From Pseudomonas salomonii (GTDB taxonomy: Bacteria > Pseudomonadota > Gammaproteobacteria > Pseudomonadales > Pseudomonadaceae): a stretch of 33,638 bases of DNA. This document shows, in pieces, positions 24,827 through 31,538 of the stretch (positions are counted from its first letter, which is position 1; every line of letters begins with the position of its first letter). Position numbers and translations under genes: made by a program. The notes beneath the pieces were generated by a model that was not told the DNA's origin, did not search any database, and worked only from the letters and a program-made list of their open reading frames with translations. The stretch spans positions 1-33,638 of the forward strand of contig NZ_FNOX01000025.1 in assembly GCF_900107155.1 (NCBI RefSeq). The letters run 5' to 3'.

Positions 24827-25536
24827 ACACAAAAGATGAAGAACGGAAACCTACCTTTCAAGACCTCTGGGTGGTTAGTCAGGCTGCGGCGTATCTGACT
24901 AACCAGGCTTGTACGATAAGCGCTCGGAATATAAATGATGGGATTGTTCGGCTGCAATTTAATCGGGAGGTGGCTTATTACGCGCGGAGTATTGTTAGGG
25001 AAGTTGAGGAAGGCAGAAAAACTGTTGATCAGGGATTGAAAGAAATAAAGCACGAACAAGAAAGCCTCCTAAACCAATCCCTTGAGGTGGGGAGGAAAGG
25101 CATCGGGGTTATCGCGGGCGCACTTCAGTTTGCGACGGGGGCAGGAATTTGCTACGCCTCAGTCGGTACGCTGTGTTTGCTGGCGGGCATCCCGATTATG
25201 GCGCACGGCGCTAATAATATTTATGAGAGCGGTAGAAATTTAATTGATGAGGCTTCAGATGCAGTGGGGCCGGTGAGGAGCGGGTATCGCGAGACAGCAA
25301 GATCGCTTGGGTATGGTGAGCGTGAAGGCGACCTAGCCTACGGTGGCGCGGATATAGGATTGTCAATGTACGGTCTTGGCAGGCTTGTGATTAAACCTGA
25401 CGCATGGCGATTATTTAGATACATAAGAGGAGATAAAGTACGGGCTTATGAAACTATGGGGGCGGTGCCGTTAGGGTTGGAAGCTTTTATCGATTATGAA
25501 ACTGGCAGGCAAATATATAAAAGGCTTGATGAATGA
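24823..25536 (+). CDS. DUF4225 protein, putative T6SS effector
   Basis: A 237-residue protein with a DUF4225 domain over about residues 90-220. That domain includes a Gly/Ala-rich hydrophobic stretch (93-128, GIGVIAGALQFATGAGICYASVGTLCLLAGIPIMAHG) and the conserved end GLGRLVIKPDAWRLFRYI. Residues 1-90 are helical and Gln/Glu-rich. The hydrophobic region suggests membrane insertion, for example pore formation, which is inference. The start is GTG at 24823: GGAGG lies eight bases upstream and the codon overlaps the hcp stop. Its own stop overlaps the next start (ATGA). The position directly behind hcp and before a small membrane protein gene is that of an effector with immunity partner. It is more AT-rich than hcp. 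Confidence 0.82.
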   Translation: MNTKDEERKPTFQDLWVVSQAAAYLTNQACTISARNINDGIVRLQFNREVAYYARSIVREVEEGRKTVDQGLKEIKHEQESLLNQSLEVGRKGIGVIAGALQFATGAGICYASVGTLCLLAGIPIMAHGANNIYESGRNLIDEASDAVGPVRSGYRETARSLGYGEREGDLAYGGADIGLSMYGLGRLVIKPDAWRLFRYIRGDKVRAYETMGAVPLGLEAFIDYETGRQIYKRLDE

Positions 25537-25853
25537 TTGTGTTTTGGTCGATGTTGTTTGTGATGGGGGGCGTATGGTCCGCTTATGCTCTGAAAAGGAG
25601 GTTTTCTGGGTGTGATTTGAATCATATAAAGCTCTATTTTTGCGTGGTCTATAACGGCTATTTTGTGGTGTCCTATATTGAGGTGATTAAGTATGGCGAG
25701 TTTCCTTTTTTTGGGATTAGGACTGATTTTATTATTCAATATCCAATCATCGGGTGGTTTGCCTTTTTCGGCATATTGGCTCACGGATTTGCACTTCCGA
25801 CGAAGTGGAAGGCTAGCGATAGTTCTGAACGAAAAAAAGAGGAAGACCGATAA
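25533..25853 (+). CDS. Small membrane protein, putative immunity factor
   Basis: A 106-residue protein with three hydrophobic segments: residues 1-20, about 30-50 and about 69-87, followed by a charged tail (KASDSSERKKEEDR). No known family is recognised. Its ATG overlaps the effector stop codon (ATGA), giving coordinated synthesis. A membrane location would suit protection from a membrane-acting DUF4225 toxin. The role is inferred from gene order, the usual effector-then-immunity arrangement, and strong AT-richness shared with the effector gene. Confidence 0.7.
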   Translation: MIVFWSMLFVMGGVWSAYALKRRFSGCDLNHIKLYFCVVYNGYFVVSYIEVIKYGEFPFFGIRTDFIIQYPIIGWFAFFGILAHGFALPTKWKASDSSERKKEEDR

Positions 25854-25860
25854 GAAGGCC

Positions 25861-25880
25861 GTCCGAGCTTCAGCTCGGGC
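25861..25880. terminator. Hairpin between the convergent immunity and BRO-N genes
   Basis: GTCCGAGC-TTCA-GCTCGGGC gives an 8-bp stem with one G-T pair and a 4-nt loop. It lies between two convergent genes, but neither side has a proper T run, so efficiency as a terminator is doubtful. Confidence 0.4.
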
Positions 25881-25897
25881 GACCCAAATATGAAAGC

Positions 25898-26422
25898 TCA
25901 GCGCACCGAATGACCTGAAGGCCGGAAATATTCCGCGATCTTCTGCAGCCAGTTTCTACTCGGCGGCGCCCTGTGGCGAGTCCTGTTGAGCAGTAGATAT
26001 GGCATATCTCGTAACCGAATCCAGCCTTCATCCTGCCAATGCAGAAGGCTCAACGACATTTCGGGCCAATCAAGCAAGCTCAGCATCGGACGGTCTGTAG
26101 ATCGTGGTTGATGCTTGTCACGCAATGTAGGCACCACTTGATGGGTCAACCATTCACGCAACAGGCGATGTCCTGGTGAGTAGTGGTACACCAGCAATGC
26201 ATATACGCCGGATTCGCTGATCATCAGCATGTTCTCAGGCTGGCCGTGATAGCAGATATCCAGTGTCTGCCGCTGATCCTCATCGAGCTTGCTCACCATT
26301 CGCTCAGCCAGATAAAGCCCCATCAGGCGACCAAGGTCACGAGCACAGAACCATGGCTGGTTCTCCAGCAGCAGGGCATGCATTTGCAGGTTTTGGCGAG
26401 TGAATACGGTAGGTTCATACAT
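25898..26422 (-). CDS. BRO-N domain protein, phage antirepressor-like
   Basis: A 174-residue protein whose first about 105 residues form a BRO-N domain (VFTRQNLQMHALLLENQPWFCARDLGRLMGL, then KLDEDQRQTL, MLMISESGVYALLVYHYSPG, LREWLTHQVVPTLR). BRO-N occurs in phage antirepressors and binds DNA or repressor proteins. The C-terminal part (about 110-174) is a short Trp/Leu-rich segment with no known domain. The ATG at 26422 has a perfect GGAGGT ribosome site. It overlaps the stop of a tiny leader ORF by 8 nt (ATGTATGA) and follows a C4-like antisense region, matching the control layout of ant genes in P1-type phages. No other prophage genes remain nearby. Confidence 0.85.
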   Translation of the reverse strand: MYEPTVFTRQNLQMHALLLENQPWFCARDLGRLMGLYLAERMVSKLDEDQRQTLDICYHGQPENMLMISESGVYALLVYHYSPGHRLLREWLTHQVVPTLRDKHQPRSTDRPMLSLLDWPEMSLSLLHWQDEGWIRLRDMPYLLLNRTRHRAPPSRNWLQKIAEYFRPSGHSVR

Positions 26423-26507
26423 GGCACACCTCCGGATTGGAGGGTGTTGGAGAAATGGTGCGGGTACTGCGAATGACCTTCGCAGATGATGCAAAGTATC
26501 CAGGCAT
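26415..26507 (-). CDS. Icd-like leader ORF, 30 codons, coupled to the BRO-N gene
   Basis: A 30-residue ORF (MPGYFASSAKVIRSTRTISP..., ending PSNPEVCHV) with an AGAGG ribosome site six to seven bases upstream. It ends in the overlap ATGTATGA with the BRO-N start. The ribosome site lies at the edge of target copy a2b2 (26517-26534), so pairing with the upstream antisense segment would hide it. In phages P1/P7 the small icd ORF plays this part: its translation is needed for ant translation, and C4 antisense RNA blocks both. Reality of the peptide is inferred from the ribosome site, coupling and that precedent. Confidence 0.6.
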   Translation of the reverse strand: MPGYFASSAKVIRSTRTISPTPSNPEVCHV

Positions 26508-26540
26508 TTCCGTTACCTCTGGTTGCTTTCTTAGGGCATG

Positions 26541-26635
26541 CGTTATGGGTGTCGGGAGCTAAGAAACCCACCAGAGACGGGCCGGACATATTCCCCTTTC
26601 GGGTCTTGTATTCGCCCACTCCCGACATAACGGGG
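26541..26635 (-). ncRNA. C4-like antisense RNA upstream of the BRO-N gene
   Basis: On the minus strand, an outer stem (CGTTATGTCGGGAG with CTCCCGACACCCATAACG, two-base bulge) encloses smaller hairpins. The 3' part carries CTCTGGTGGGTTTCTTAG (26559-26576). That segment is complementary to the target at 26517-26534, with 7- and 8-bp blocks around a 3-base mismatch, just before the leader ORF's start. A second target-like copy lies at 26703-26724. Order a1b1, a'b', a2b2, leader ORF, antirepressor is that of the P1/P7 c4-icd-ant region. Boundaries are approximate: the RNA would be released from a longer transcript starting near 26730. Confidence 0.68.
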
Positions 26636-26666
26636 ATTTTTCACAGGCGTAGAGAAACCGCTGGCG

Positions 26667-26695
26667 AAAAAAAGCCGCATGGCTGTCGGGTGCGG
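26667..26695 (-). terminator. Possible early terminator/attenuator in the C4-like transcript
   Basis: On the minus strand CCGCA and TGCGG form a 5-bp stem with an 11-nt loop, followed by C and seven T. An alternative 4-bp stem (AGCC/GGCT) sits inside it. It lies between target copy a1b1 and the antisense segment, so a short RNA of about 65 nt could be formed by early stop. The stem is weak. Confidence 0.4.
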
Positions 26696-26702
26696 AGGAC
26701 CG

Positions 26703-26724
26703 CTCTGGTTGAGGCGTTTCTTAG
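26703..26724 (-). repeat. First target-like copy (a1b1) of the C4-like system
   Basis: On the minus strand the segment carries CTAAGAAACG and AACCAGAG, i.e. the same blocks (CTAAGAAA, ACCAGAG) as the target upstream of the leader ORF, but spaced four bases further apart. The antisense segment 26559-26576 could pair with either copy. Confidence 0.6.
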
Positions 26725-26736
26725 GCGCCGGACCGC

Positions 26737-26765
26737 AGCCTAGGGTGGCAGAGCATCGTCGTCAA
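26737..26765 (-). promoter_or_regulatory. Candidate sigma-70 promoter of the C4-like/BRO-N transcript
   Basis: On the minus strand TTGACG (26765-26760) is followed, after exactly 17 bases, by TAGGCT (26742-26737). The -35 is near consensus and the -10 weak. A start near 26730 would include all three C4 blocks. The CCTCG-TTCG-CGAGG hairpin next to it (26770-26783) lies between this promoter and the divergent ATPase operon. Confidence 0.5.
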
Positions 26766-26854
26766 GCCTCCTCGTTCGCGAGGTTGATAGATCTGGCTCA
26801 CCATTGATGCAATACTTTCTACAGTACTCAGTTATTCAGGCTATGGAGGATCCA

Positions 26855-29800
26855 ATGGCCAAATTTTCGGTGCGCGCACGTGCAGTGGATATGCTCGGGC
26901 GACAACAGATAGCCGGTATACCTACAGCAATTCACGAGCTGTTCAAAAACTCCCATGATGCCTATGCAACTAGGGTGGAGGCTGATTTTATTAGGAGTCA
27001 GAGGCTGCTAATAATTCGTGATAATGGCCTTGGTATGACGCTAGAAGATTTCACTAATAAATGGCTAGCGTTAGGGACAGAAAGCAAACTTGGATTGAAC
27101 AAAGACCCTGCTAAAGTATGGACTGGTCCCAAAGAGCTGCCATATCGTCCTGTGTTGGGAGAAAAAGGTATTGGTCGATTGGCCATTGCTACTATTGCAC
27201 CTATAACATTTGCAATGTCTCGTGCAGTTAGAGAAAATGGTTGTGAGAATATTGTCGCCTCCTTGGTATGCTGGGAGCTATTTGAAGTTCCAGGTTTGAA
27301 TATAGATCAAATTGAGGTGCCGGTGGAGCAGTTTTTAGGGCTGCCGACAGCTTCAGATATAAAGATGATGCTGCAAAAAGTAATTGATAATGCTGAATTG
27401 ATATTGCCGCTAAATTCAGAAAAGCGTACGCAAATTCTTGAGAATTTACATAGCTACAGTCTGGATGTGGTTGCCTATGATAGATGGTTCGCATCTATCG
27501 CAGTTGCTGAAGACGATGACGCGAAAAGCCTTTCGCTTGAAGGTCTTAACTATGGAACGCATTTTTATCTAAGTCCTACTGATGAAATACTAAGTGTCGA
27601 TGTCGATGAAGATGAGCAAACTAGAGATGCTCCACCTTTAAAACGTGTTTTGCTCGGCTTTGGTAACGCTATGCAAGACGGAATTGACCCACCAATTAAA
27701 GCTGAGTTTAGGGATCATAAGCCATCAGGTTTGGTGAATGAGCTTATTTTAGGTGACAGCTTCTTTAATGAGCGCGACTTATTAAAGGCGGATCATCTGT
27801 TTGAAGGTCGATTTGACGAATTTGGTCAGTTTGTAGGTACTTTAAATATATATAAAGGTGTCGCAGAGCCCTACGTATTGAACTGGCCTGGAAATGGCGG
27901 AAAGCAGACTGAGTGTGGTGCATTTACTGTTCGGTTGGCTGCAGTGCAAGGAAGAAGTTCTGAGTCGTTGTTGGATCCTGAAACTCATAAAGAGATGATG
28001 GATAAACTTTGGCGATATGGCGGATTCTACGTTTACAGGGACGGAATTCGCGTTCTTCCATATGGGCAATCAGATTATGATTGGCTGAGAATTGAAAATA
28101 GGCGGACTTTAGCTGCAAAAGATTGGTTTTTTTCCCACAGGCGCATGATTGGTTACGTAGCAATTGATAGCTCGGAGAACTCTACGTTAATCGAAAAAGC
28201 TGGTCGAGAAGGGTTTCGTGAGAACAAGGCGTTTAGACAGTTTCGGGCAATATTAGAAAATTGGTTGAAAGAGCTGGCTAAAGATTATTTTCGGGAGCGA
28301 GCGGAACACGGGAGCGAATTTAGAGAGACGCGTGCGGAACTTCAGACTAAAGCGGATTTGCTAATTCGAAGAAGTAAACAGGTCGCAGGTAGGCGAAATG
28401 AATTCAAGATTTCACTAGGTAAAATATTCGACAGTATAAATAGAGGTGATCCGTCCTCGGCAGTTATAAAGATAATTGAAGGTTTAAAATCTAACTTGTG
28501 TTCGTTGGATAATGCTTTTCCTGAGTTTATAAGCACGGACTCGACAGAGTTTGAGCAGCAGGCATATCGTGATGTCGATAGTTTAGAGAAAGGGTTGTTG
28601 CTATCGAGGCCTAGAACCTTCAGTCCTAGTAAAGAGGATAGTGAGGCGTTCAATAATTACGTAGAATGGTTTGAGAATTTCCGTATTTCTGAGCTTGAGC
28701 CCGCCAGGAAGCAGGTTGCTGAAATAGTTTCCGTTTTTAGAAGTCGATTTGATATTAAGATTCAACAGCGTGACAGAGCTGTGCTCGCCATTAATGCGGA
28801 AAAAAACGAAGCCATGAAAAACCTTCGGCAGATGCGTTCTGACGCCGAAGCTGAACTGTCTCGTGTGGATTACGATATTAAGCAATTGCTAAAGAGTAGT
28901 TTTGATCAGTTTAAAAATGCGGCCGAAGAAGTTGTAATTGATTTGAATAGGTCTGATTTAGATGGACTTACAAGCGCAGAAGCATTTTTGCGTCAGAGGG
29001 AACTCGAGTTACGTATGGTCTCTCAGTTATCATCTAAAAAACAAATTTTTGAATCGATATTTAGACAGCTGCAAGGGTTTCGAGTTGATGTGTCTGAACG
29101 TACCACGCCAGAAGAAACTATCGCTGCGTTAGAAGCAAGAATTTCCGAGCTGGAAGATCAGGTGTCATTGTACAATGATCTCGCTCAAGCAGGAGGTGCA
29201 GTTGGGATTATTGGACATGAGCTGGATAACGTCGTTGGTGGCATCCGTGATTCCATTCGCGAGATTAAACCTTGGGCCGATGGTACTGCTGGGCTAGATG
29301 AGGCTTATGAGAAATTAAGGGTTAATTTTGATCATGTCGATGGTTATTTATCGCTGTTTGCTCCCCTGAGTAGGAGGGTAAGAAGGAATCTTGTTGATGT
29401 CACTGGGGCGATGATTCTGCGTTACCTTCAAGATGCCTTTATTGATAGGCTTAAAAAAACAGGGATAGAGCTAATAGTTACTAAGGATTTTGAGAGATTC
29501 TCTATTAATACTTATGCATCTACAGTTTTAGCTAGCTTTGTAAATGTTATAGATAATGCTATTTTCTGGATAGTATCGTACAGAGAGTCGGATAAGTGGA
29601 TTAAGCTCGATGCCGACTCTAAAGGGTTTACGATAGAAAACGGTGGCCCAGGTATTCCAGTACGAATCGCAAACCAAATATTTGATTTTGGGGTTTCGAT
29701 GAAACCAAATGGAAGGGGGATGGGACTTTCTGTGTCGCGAGATGCTTTGAAGAGCGTTGGTCTTGACCTAGAGTTAATTAGCAGTGGGGTAGATAGGTCG

Positions 29801-29857
29801 CCAGTTTTTAGGATCGCGAAGGAAGTTATGGATGTTATGGAGAATAATGATGTCTGA
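26855..29857 (+). CDS. paraMORC-like GHKL ATPase fused to a histidine-kinase-like module
   Basis: A 1000-residue cytosolic protein. The first GHKL ATPase has an N box ELFKNSHDAY (Glu28, Asn32), G1 DNGLG at 56-60, WLALGTESK, and G2 GEKGIGRLA at 102-110. An S5-like region with FYVYRDGIRVLPYG (near 390) and REGF follows, as in prokaryotic MORC relatives. A coiled coil covers about 620-770. The C-terminal part is histidine-kinase-like: H788 in GIIGHELDNVVGGI, N box NVIDNA (897-902), ENGGPG (928-933, Asn in place of the usual Asp) and G2 NGRGMGLS (952-959). The ATG at 26855 is chosen for GGAGG six bases upstream. The next ORF overlaps by 8 nt. Marked AT-richness indicates transfer. Two ATPase modules in one chain suggest a sensor that changes shape and signals to the receiver protein. 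Confidence 0.85.
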   Translation: MAKFSVRARAVDMLGRQQIAGIPTAIHELFKNSHDAYATRVEADFIRSQRLLIIRDNGLGMTLEDFTNKWLALGTESKLGLNKDPAKVWTGPKELPYRPVLGEKGIGRLAIATIAPITFAMSRAVRENGCENIVASLVCWELFEVPGLNIDQIEVPVEQFLGLPTASDIKMMLQKVIDNAELILPLNSEKRTQILENLHSYSLDVVAYDRWFASIAVAEDDDAKSLSLEGLNYGTHFYLSPTDEILSVDVDEDEQTRDAPPLKRVLLGFGNAMQDGIDPPIKAEFRDHKPSGLVNELILGDSFFNERDLLKADHLFEGRFDEFGQFVGTLNIYKGVAEPYVLNWPGNGGKQTECGAFTVRLAAVQGRSSESLLDPETHKEMMDKLWRYGGFYVYRDGIRVLPYGQSDYDWLRIENRRTLAAKDWFFSHRRMIGYVAIDSSENSTLIEKAGREGFRENKAFRQFRAILENWLKELAKDYFRERAEHGSEFRETRAELQTKADLLIRRSKQVAGRRNEFKISLGKIFDSINRGDPSSAVIKIIEGLKSNLCSLDNAFPEFISTDSTEFEQQAYRDVDSLEKGLLLSRPRTFSPSKEDSEAFNNYVEWFENFRISELEPARKQVAEIVSVFRSRFDIKIQQRDRAVLAINAEKNEAMKNLRQMRSDAEAELSRVDYDIKQLLKSSFDQFKNAAEEVVIDLNRSDLDGLTSAEAFLRQRELELRMVSQLSSKKQIFESIFRQLQGFRVDVSERTTPEETIAALEARISELEDQVSLYNDLAQAGGAVGIIGHELDNVVGGIRDSIREIKPWADGTAGLDEAYEKLRVNFDHVDGYLSLFAPLSRRVRRNLVDVTGAMILRYLQDAFIDRLKKTGIELIVTKDFERFSINTYASTVLASFVNVIDNAIFWIVSYRESDKWIKLDADSKGFTIENGGPGIPVRIANQIFDFGVSMKPNGRGMGLSVSRDALKSVGLDLELISSGVDRSPVFRIAKEVMDVMENNDV

Positions 29858-31538
29858 GGCCGCTAATAGTTTTTTTGATCACTGCACAAAGTCCGCGCTT
29901 AACTTTGTTCGCACTGTTTTGATTGCAGATAATCAACCTTTCGTGTCTCCATCCTTGCCCGAACCTCCTAAAGTGGCTGCCCGGAAGTCTAGTTTGTTTC
30001 CTGGTGTAGTGTCGTCGCAAGAAGTTGATAGCTCTCAGGGCGGGTTAAACGAGGACGAGGCGAGTGGGTCAGGTACGTATGGAAATCATGATATTGATCT
30101 GAGAGAGATTGTTAACTCTTTCTCTCGACTTGGTCTGGTTTGTGGCTCTTACTTGCCTGATAATAAAACTGCTCGCGATGAAATTGTCGATACTACATTT
30201 TTAGCAGCGAAGTTCGCAGATATATCCATAATTGATTGGCAGTTGGAGGTGGATAATTCACAAGCTGCAATTGGTGTAATAAGAAAACTTCTTGAATACG
30301 ATCTTGAAGTTGGTGGAAGGTTAAGGCTTGTTTTAGTTTACACAGGGGAGCCCGATTTGGAGTCTGCAGCGGCAGAGCTAGAAAAGGGGTTGGGACACCT
30401 GGCTAGAGTATGCGACACGAATAAGCGTCTCCTTAATTCAGAAAGCGCAAGAATTCGATTTATAAACAAGCCAACTCGTAAGGATTATACTAATAATCCC
30501 GACGTGGTTTCTTGGCGTGATCTCCCTACACGAGCAATCAAAGAGTTTACAATCCTCTCTCAAGGGCTTCTTAAGGCCTTTGCGCTGGATAGTATTGCTG
30601 CGATTAGAAATGATACCCATCGACTACTGGCACAGTTTTCCCCGTGTATGGATGGGGTATTTGCTGGGCAAAGATCTACAGCTTCCGATCCCGACGATGC
30701 AGGGCGATTATTGACGGATGTCATTCTTTCTGAGTTTTCTATAACTGTTAATAAAGCGAAAATTGCAGAAAGAGTTGTTGGAAAGGCGGGGTCTGTTCTT
30801 TGGTTGGGTACCCAGACGGGTCTCCAGGAAACTAATGTTAATATTTCATTTAACGCCGAAGGAAGGGATATTTCAAAGCTAAATAGTGCATCCAAAATAC
30901 AATTGGTTGAGGACGGTTTTTCAGGATTAAAAAAGTTGGGGGGGCAGCAGGGAGGGCTAAAGGTTTGTAATTCTTTTTTCAAGTCTGATGAGGAGTCAGA
31001 AAAAGCCCATAAAGACTTTTCTGTGCTTTCTACTTTGGCTAGACATTCCGGAGTAGGAGTTGCGAGGGTTGTGGATACGCCACCCATACTTACGTTAGGG
31101 GTTGTGCTTCGTTCACTTGAACCGATAGTAGATACTAATATTTTTGAGTATATTTTGTGCCTGCAGCCTAAATGCGATGCTGTTCGTTTGGATGTTTTAA
31201 CAAATCCTCGGGGCTTTTCTTTTGTGGAGATCGTTCAATGTTCTTCTGGTTATGAACTTGTGCTTCCGATAGAAAGCACTTGTGAAACCTTTAATTTACC
31301 TTATAAAGATCTTATCATTAGGACCATAAGATTCGCCGCGTCTGCTGGGCGTTCAGTGGTTGCCGCTGAAAAAGAAGATTCGCGATGGGTCTTTACGGAT
31401 AGCAGTGGGAAAAAATGGAGGTGGATAGCTGAGTTAAGGGAGCAGAACTCTTTAAGTCTTGTAAACAAAATTATGAGTTCATTGACAAGGGTAGGTCTCA
31501 ATCAGTCTGAATGGCTTAGGCTTCAGTCGAGCAAATAA
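29850..31538 (+). CDS. Receiver-domain protein with large unknown C-terminal region
   Basis: A 562-residue protein. The N-terminal about 215 residues form a divergent receiver domain (Response_reg_2-like): acidic Asp27 in VLIADNQPF, phosphoacceptor Asp129 in ISIIDWQL, Thr165 in LVYTGE and Lys207 in FINKP. All key receiver residues are kept, but about 50 low-complexity residues are inserted after the first strand. The remaining 350 residues match no family I know; they contain FSVLSTLARHSGVGV and EYILCLQPKCDAVRLD. No helix-turn-helix, nuclease or HNH motif is visible. The start is ATG 29850 (GGAG seven bases upstream), overlapping the ATPase stop by 8 nt. The likely role is acceptor of a phosphoryl signal from the preceding protein, with the C-terminal part as output. 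Confidence 0.78.
   Translation: MSEAANSFFDHCTKSALNFVRTVLIADNQPFVSPSLPEPPKVAARKSSLFPGVVSSQEVDSSQGGLNEDEASGSGTYGNHDIDLREIVNSFSRLGLVCGSYLPDNKTARDEIVDTTFLAAKFADISIIDWQLEVDNSQAAIGVIRKLLEYDLEVGGRLRLVLVYTGEPDLESAAAELEKGLGHLARVCDTNKRLLNSESARIRFINKPTRKDYTNNPDVVSWRDLPTRAIKEFTILSQGLLKAFALDSIAAIRNDTHRLLAQFSPCMDGVFAGQRSTASDPDDAGRLLTDVILSEFSITVNKAKIAERVVGKAGSVLWLGTQTGLQETNVNISFNAEGRDISKLNSASKIQLVEDGFSGLKKLGGQQGGLKVCNSFFKSDEESEKAHKDFSVLSTLARHSGVGVARVVDTPPILTLGVVLRSLEPIVDTNIFEYILCLQPKCDAVRLDVLTNPRGFSFVEIVQCSSGYELVLPIESTCETFNLPYKDLIIRTIRFAASAGRSVVAAEKEDSRWVFTDSSGKKWRWIAELREQNSLSLVNKIMSSLTRVGLNQSEWLRLQSSK

Noticed and set aside
25693..25893. A 66-codon plus-strand frame inside the putative immunity gene
   Set aside because: It overlaps the longer coupled membrane-protein gene in another frame and is not needed; a hydrophobic start alone is weak support.
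26323..26628. A 101-codon minus-strand frame across the C4-like region
   Set aside because: It runs through the structured RNA segment and into the BRO-N gene in the wrong frame and has no ribosome site; the coupled 30-codon ORF explains the region better.
26855..31538. Assignment of the ATPase/receiver pair to the Detocs defence system
   Set aside because: Detocs also uses two-component-like parts, but its kinase lacks a MORC-like ATPase and it has no cytosine methyltransferase; the architecture differs.
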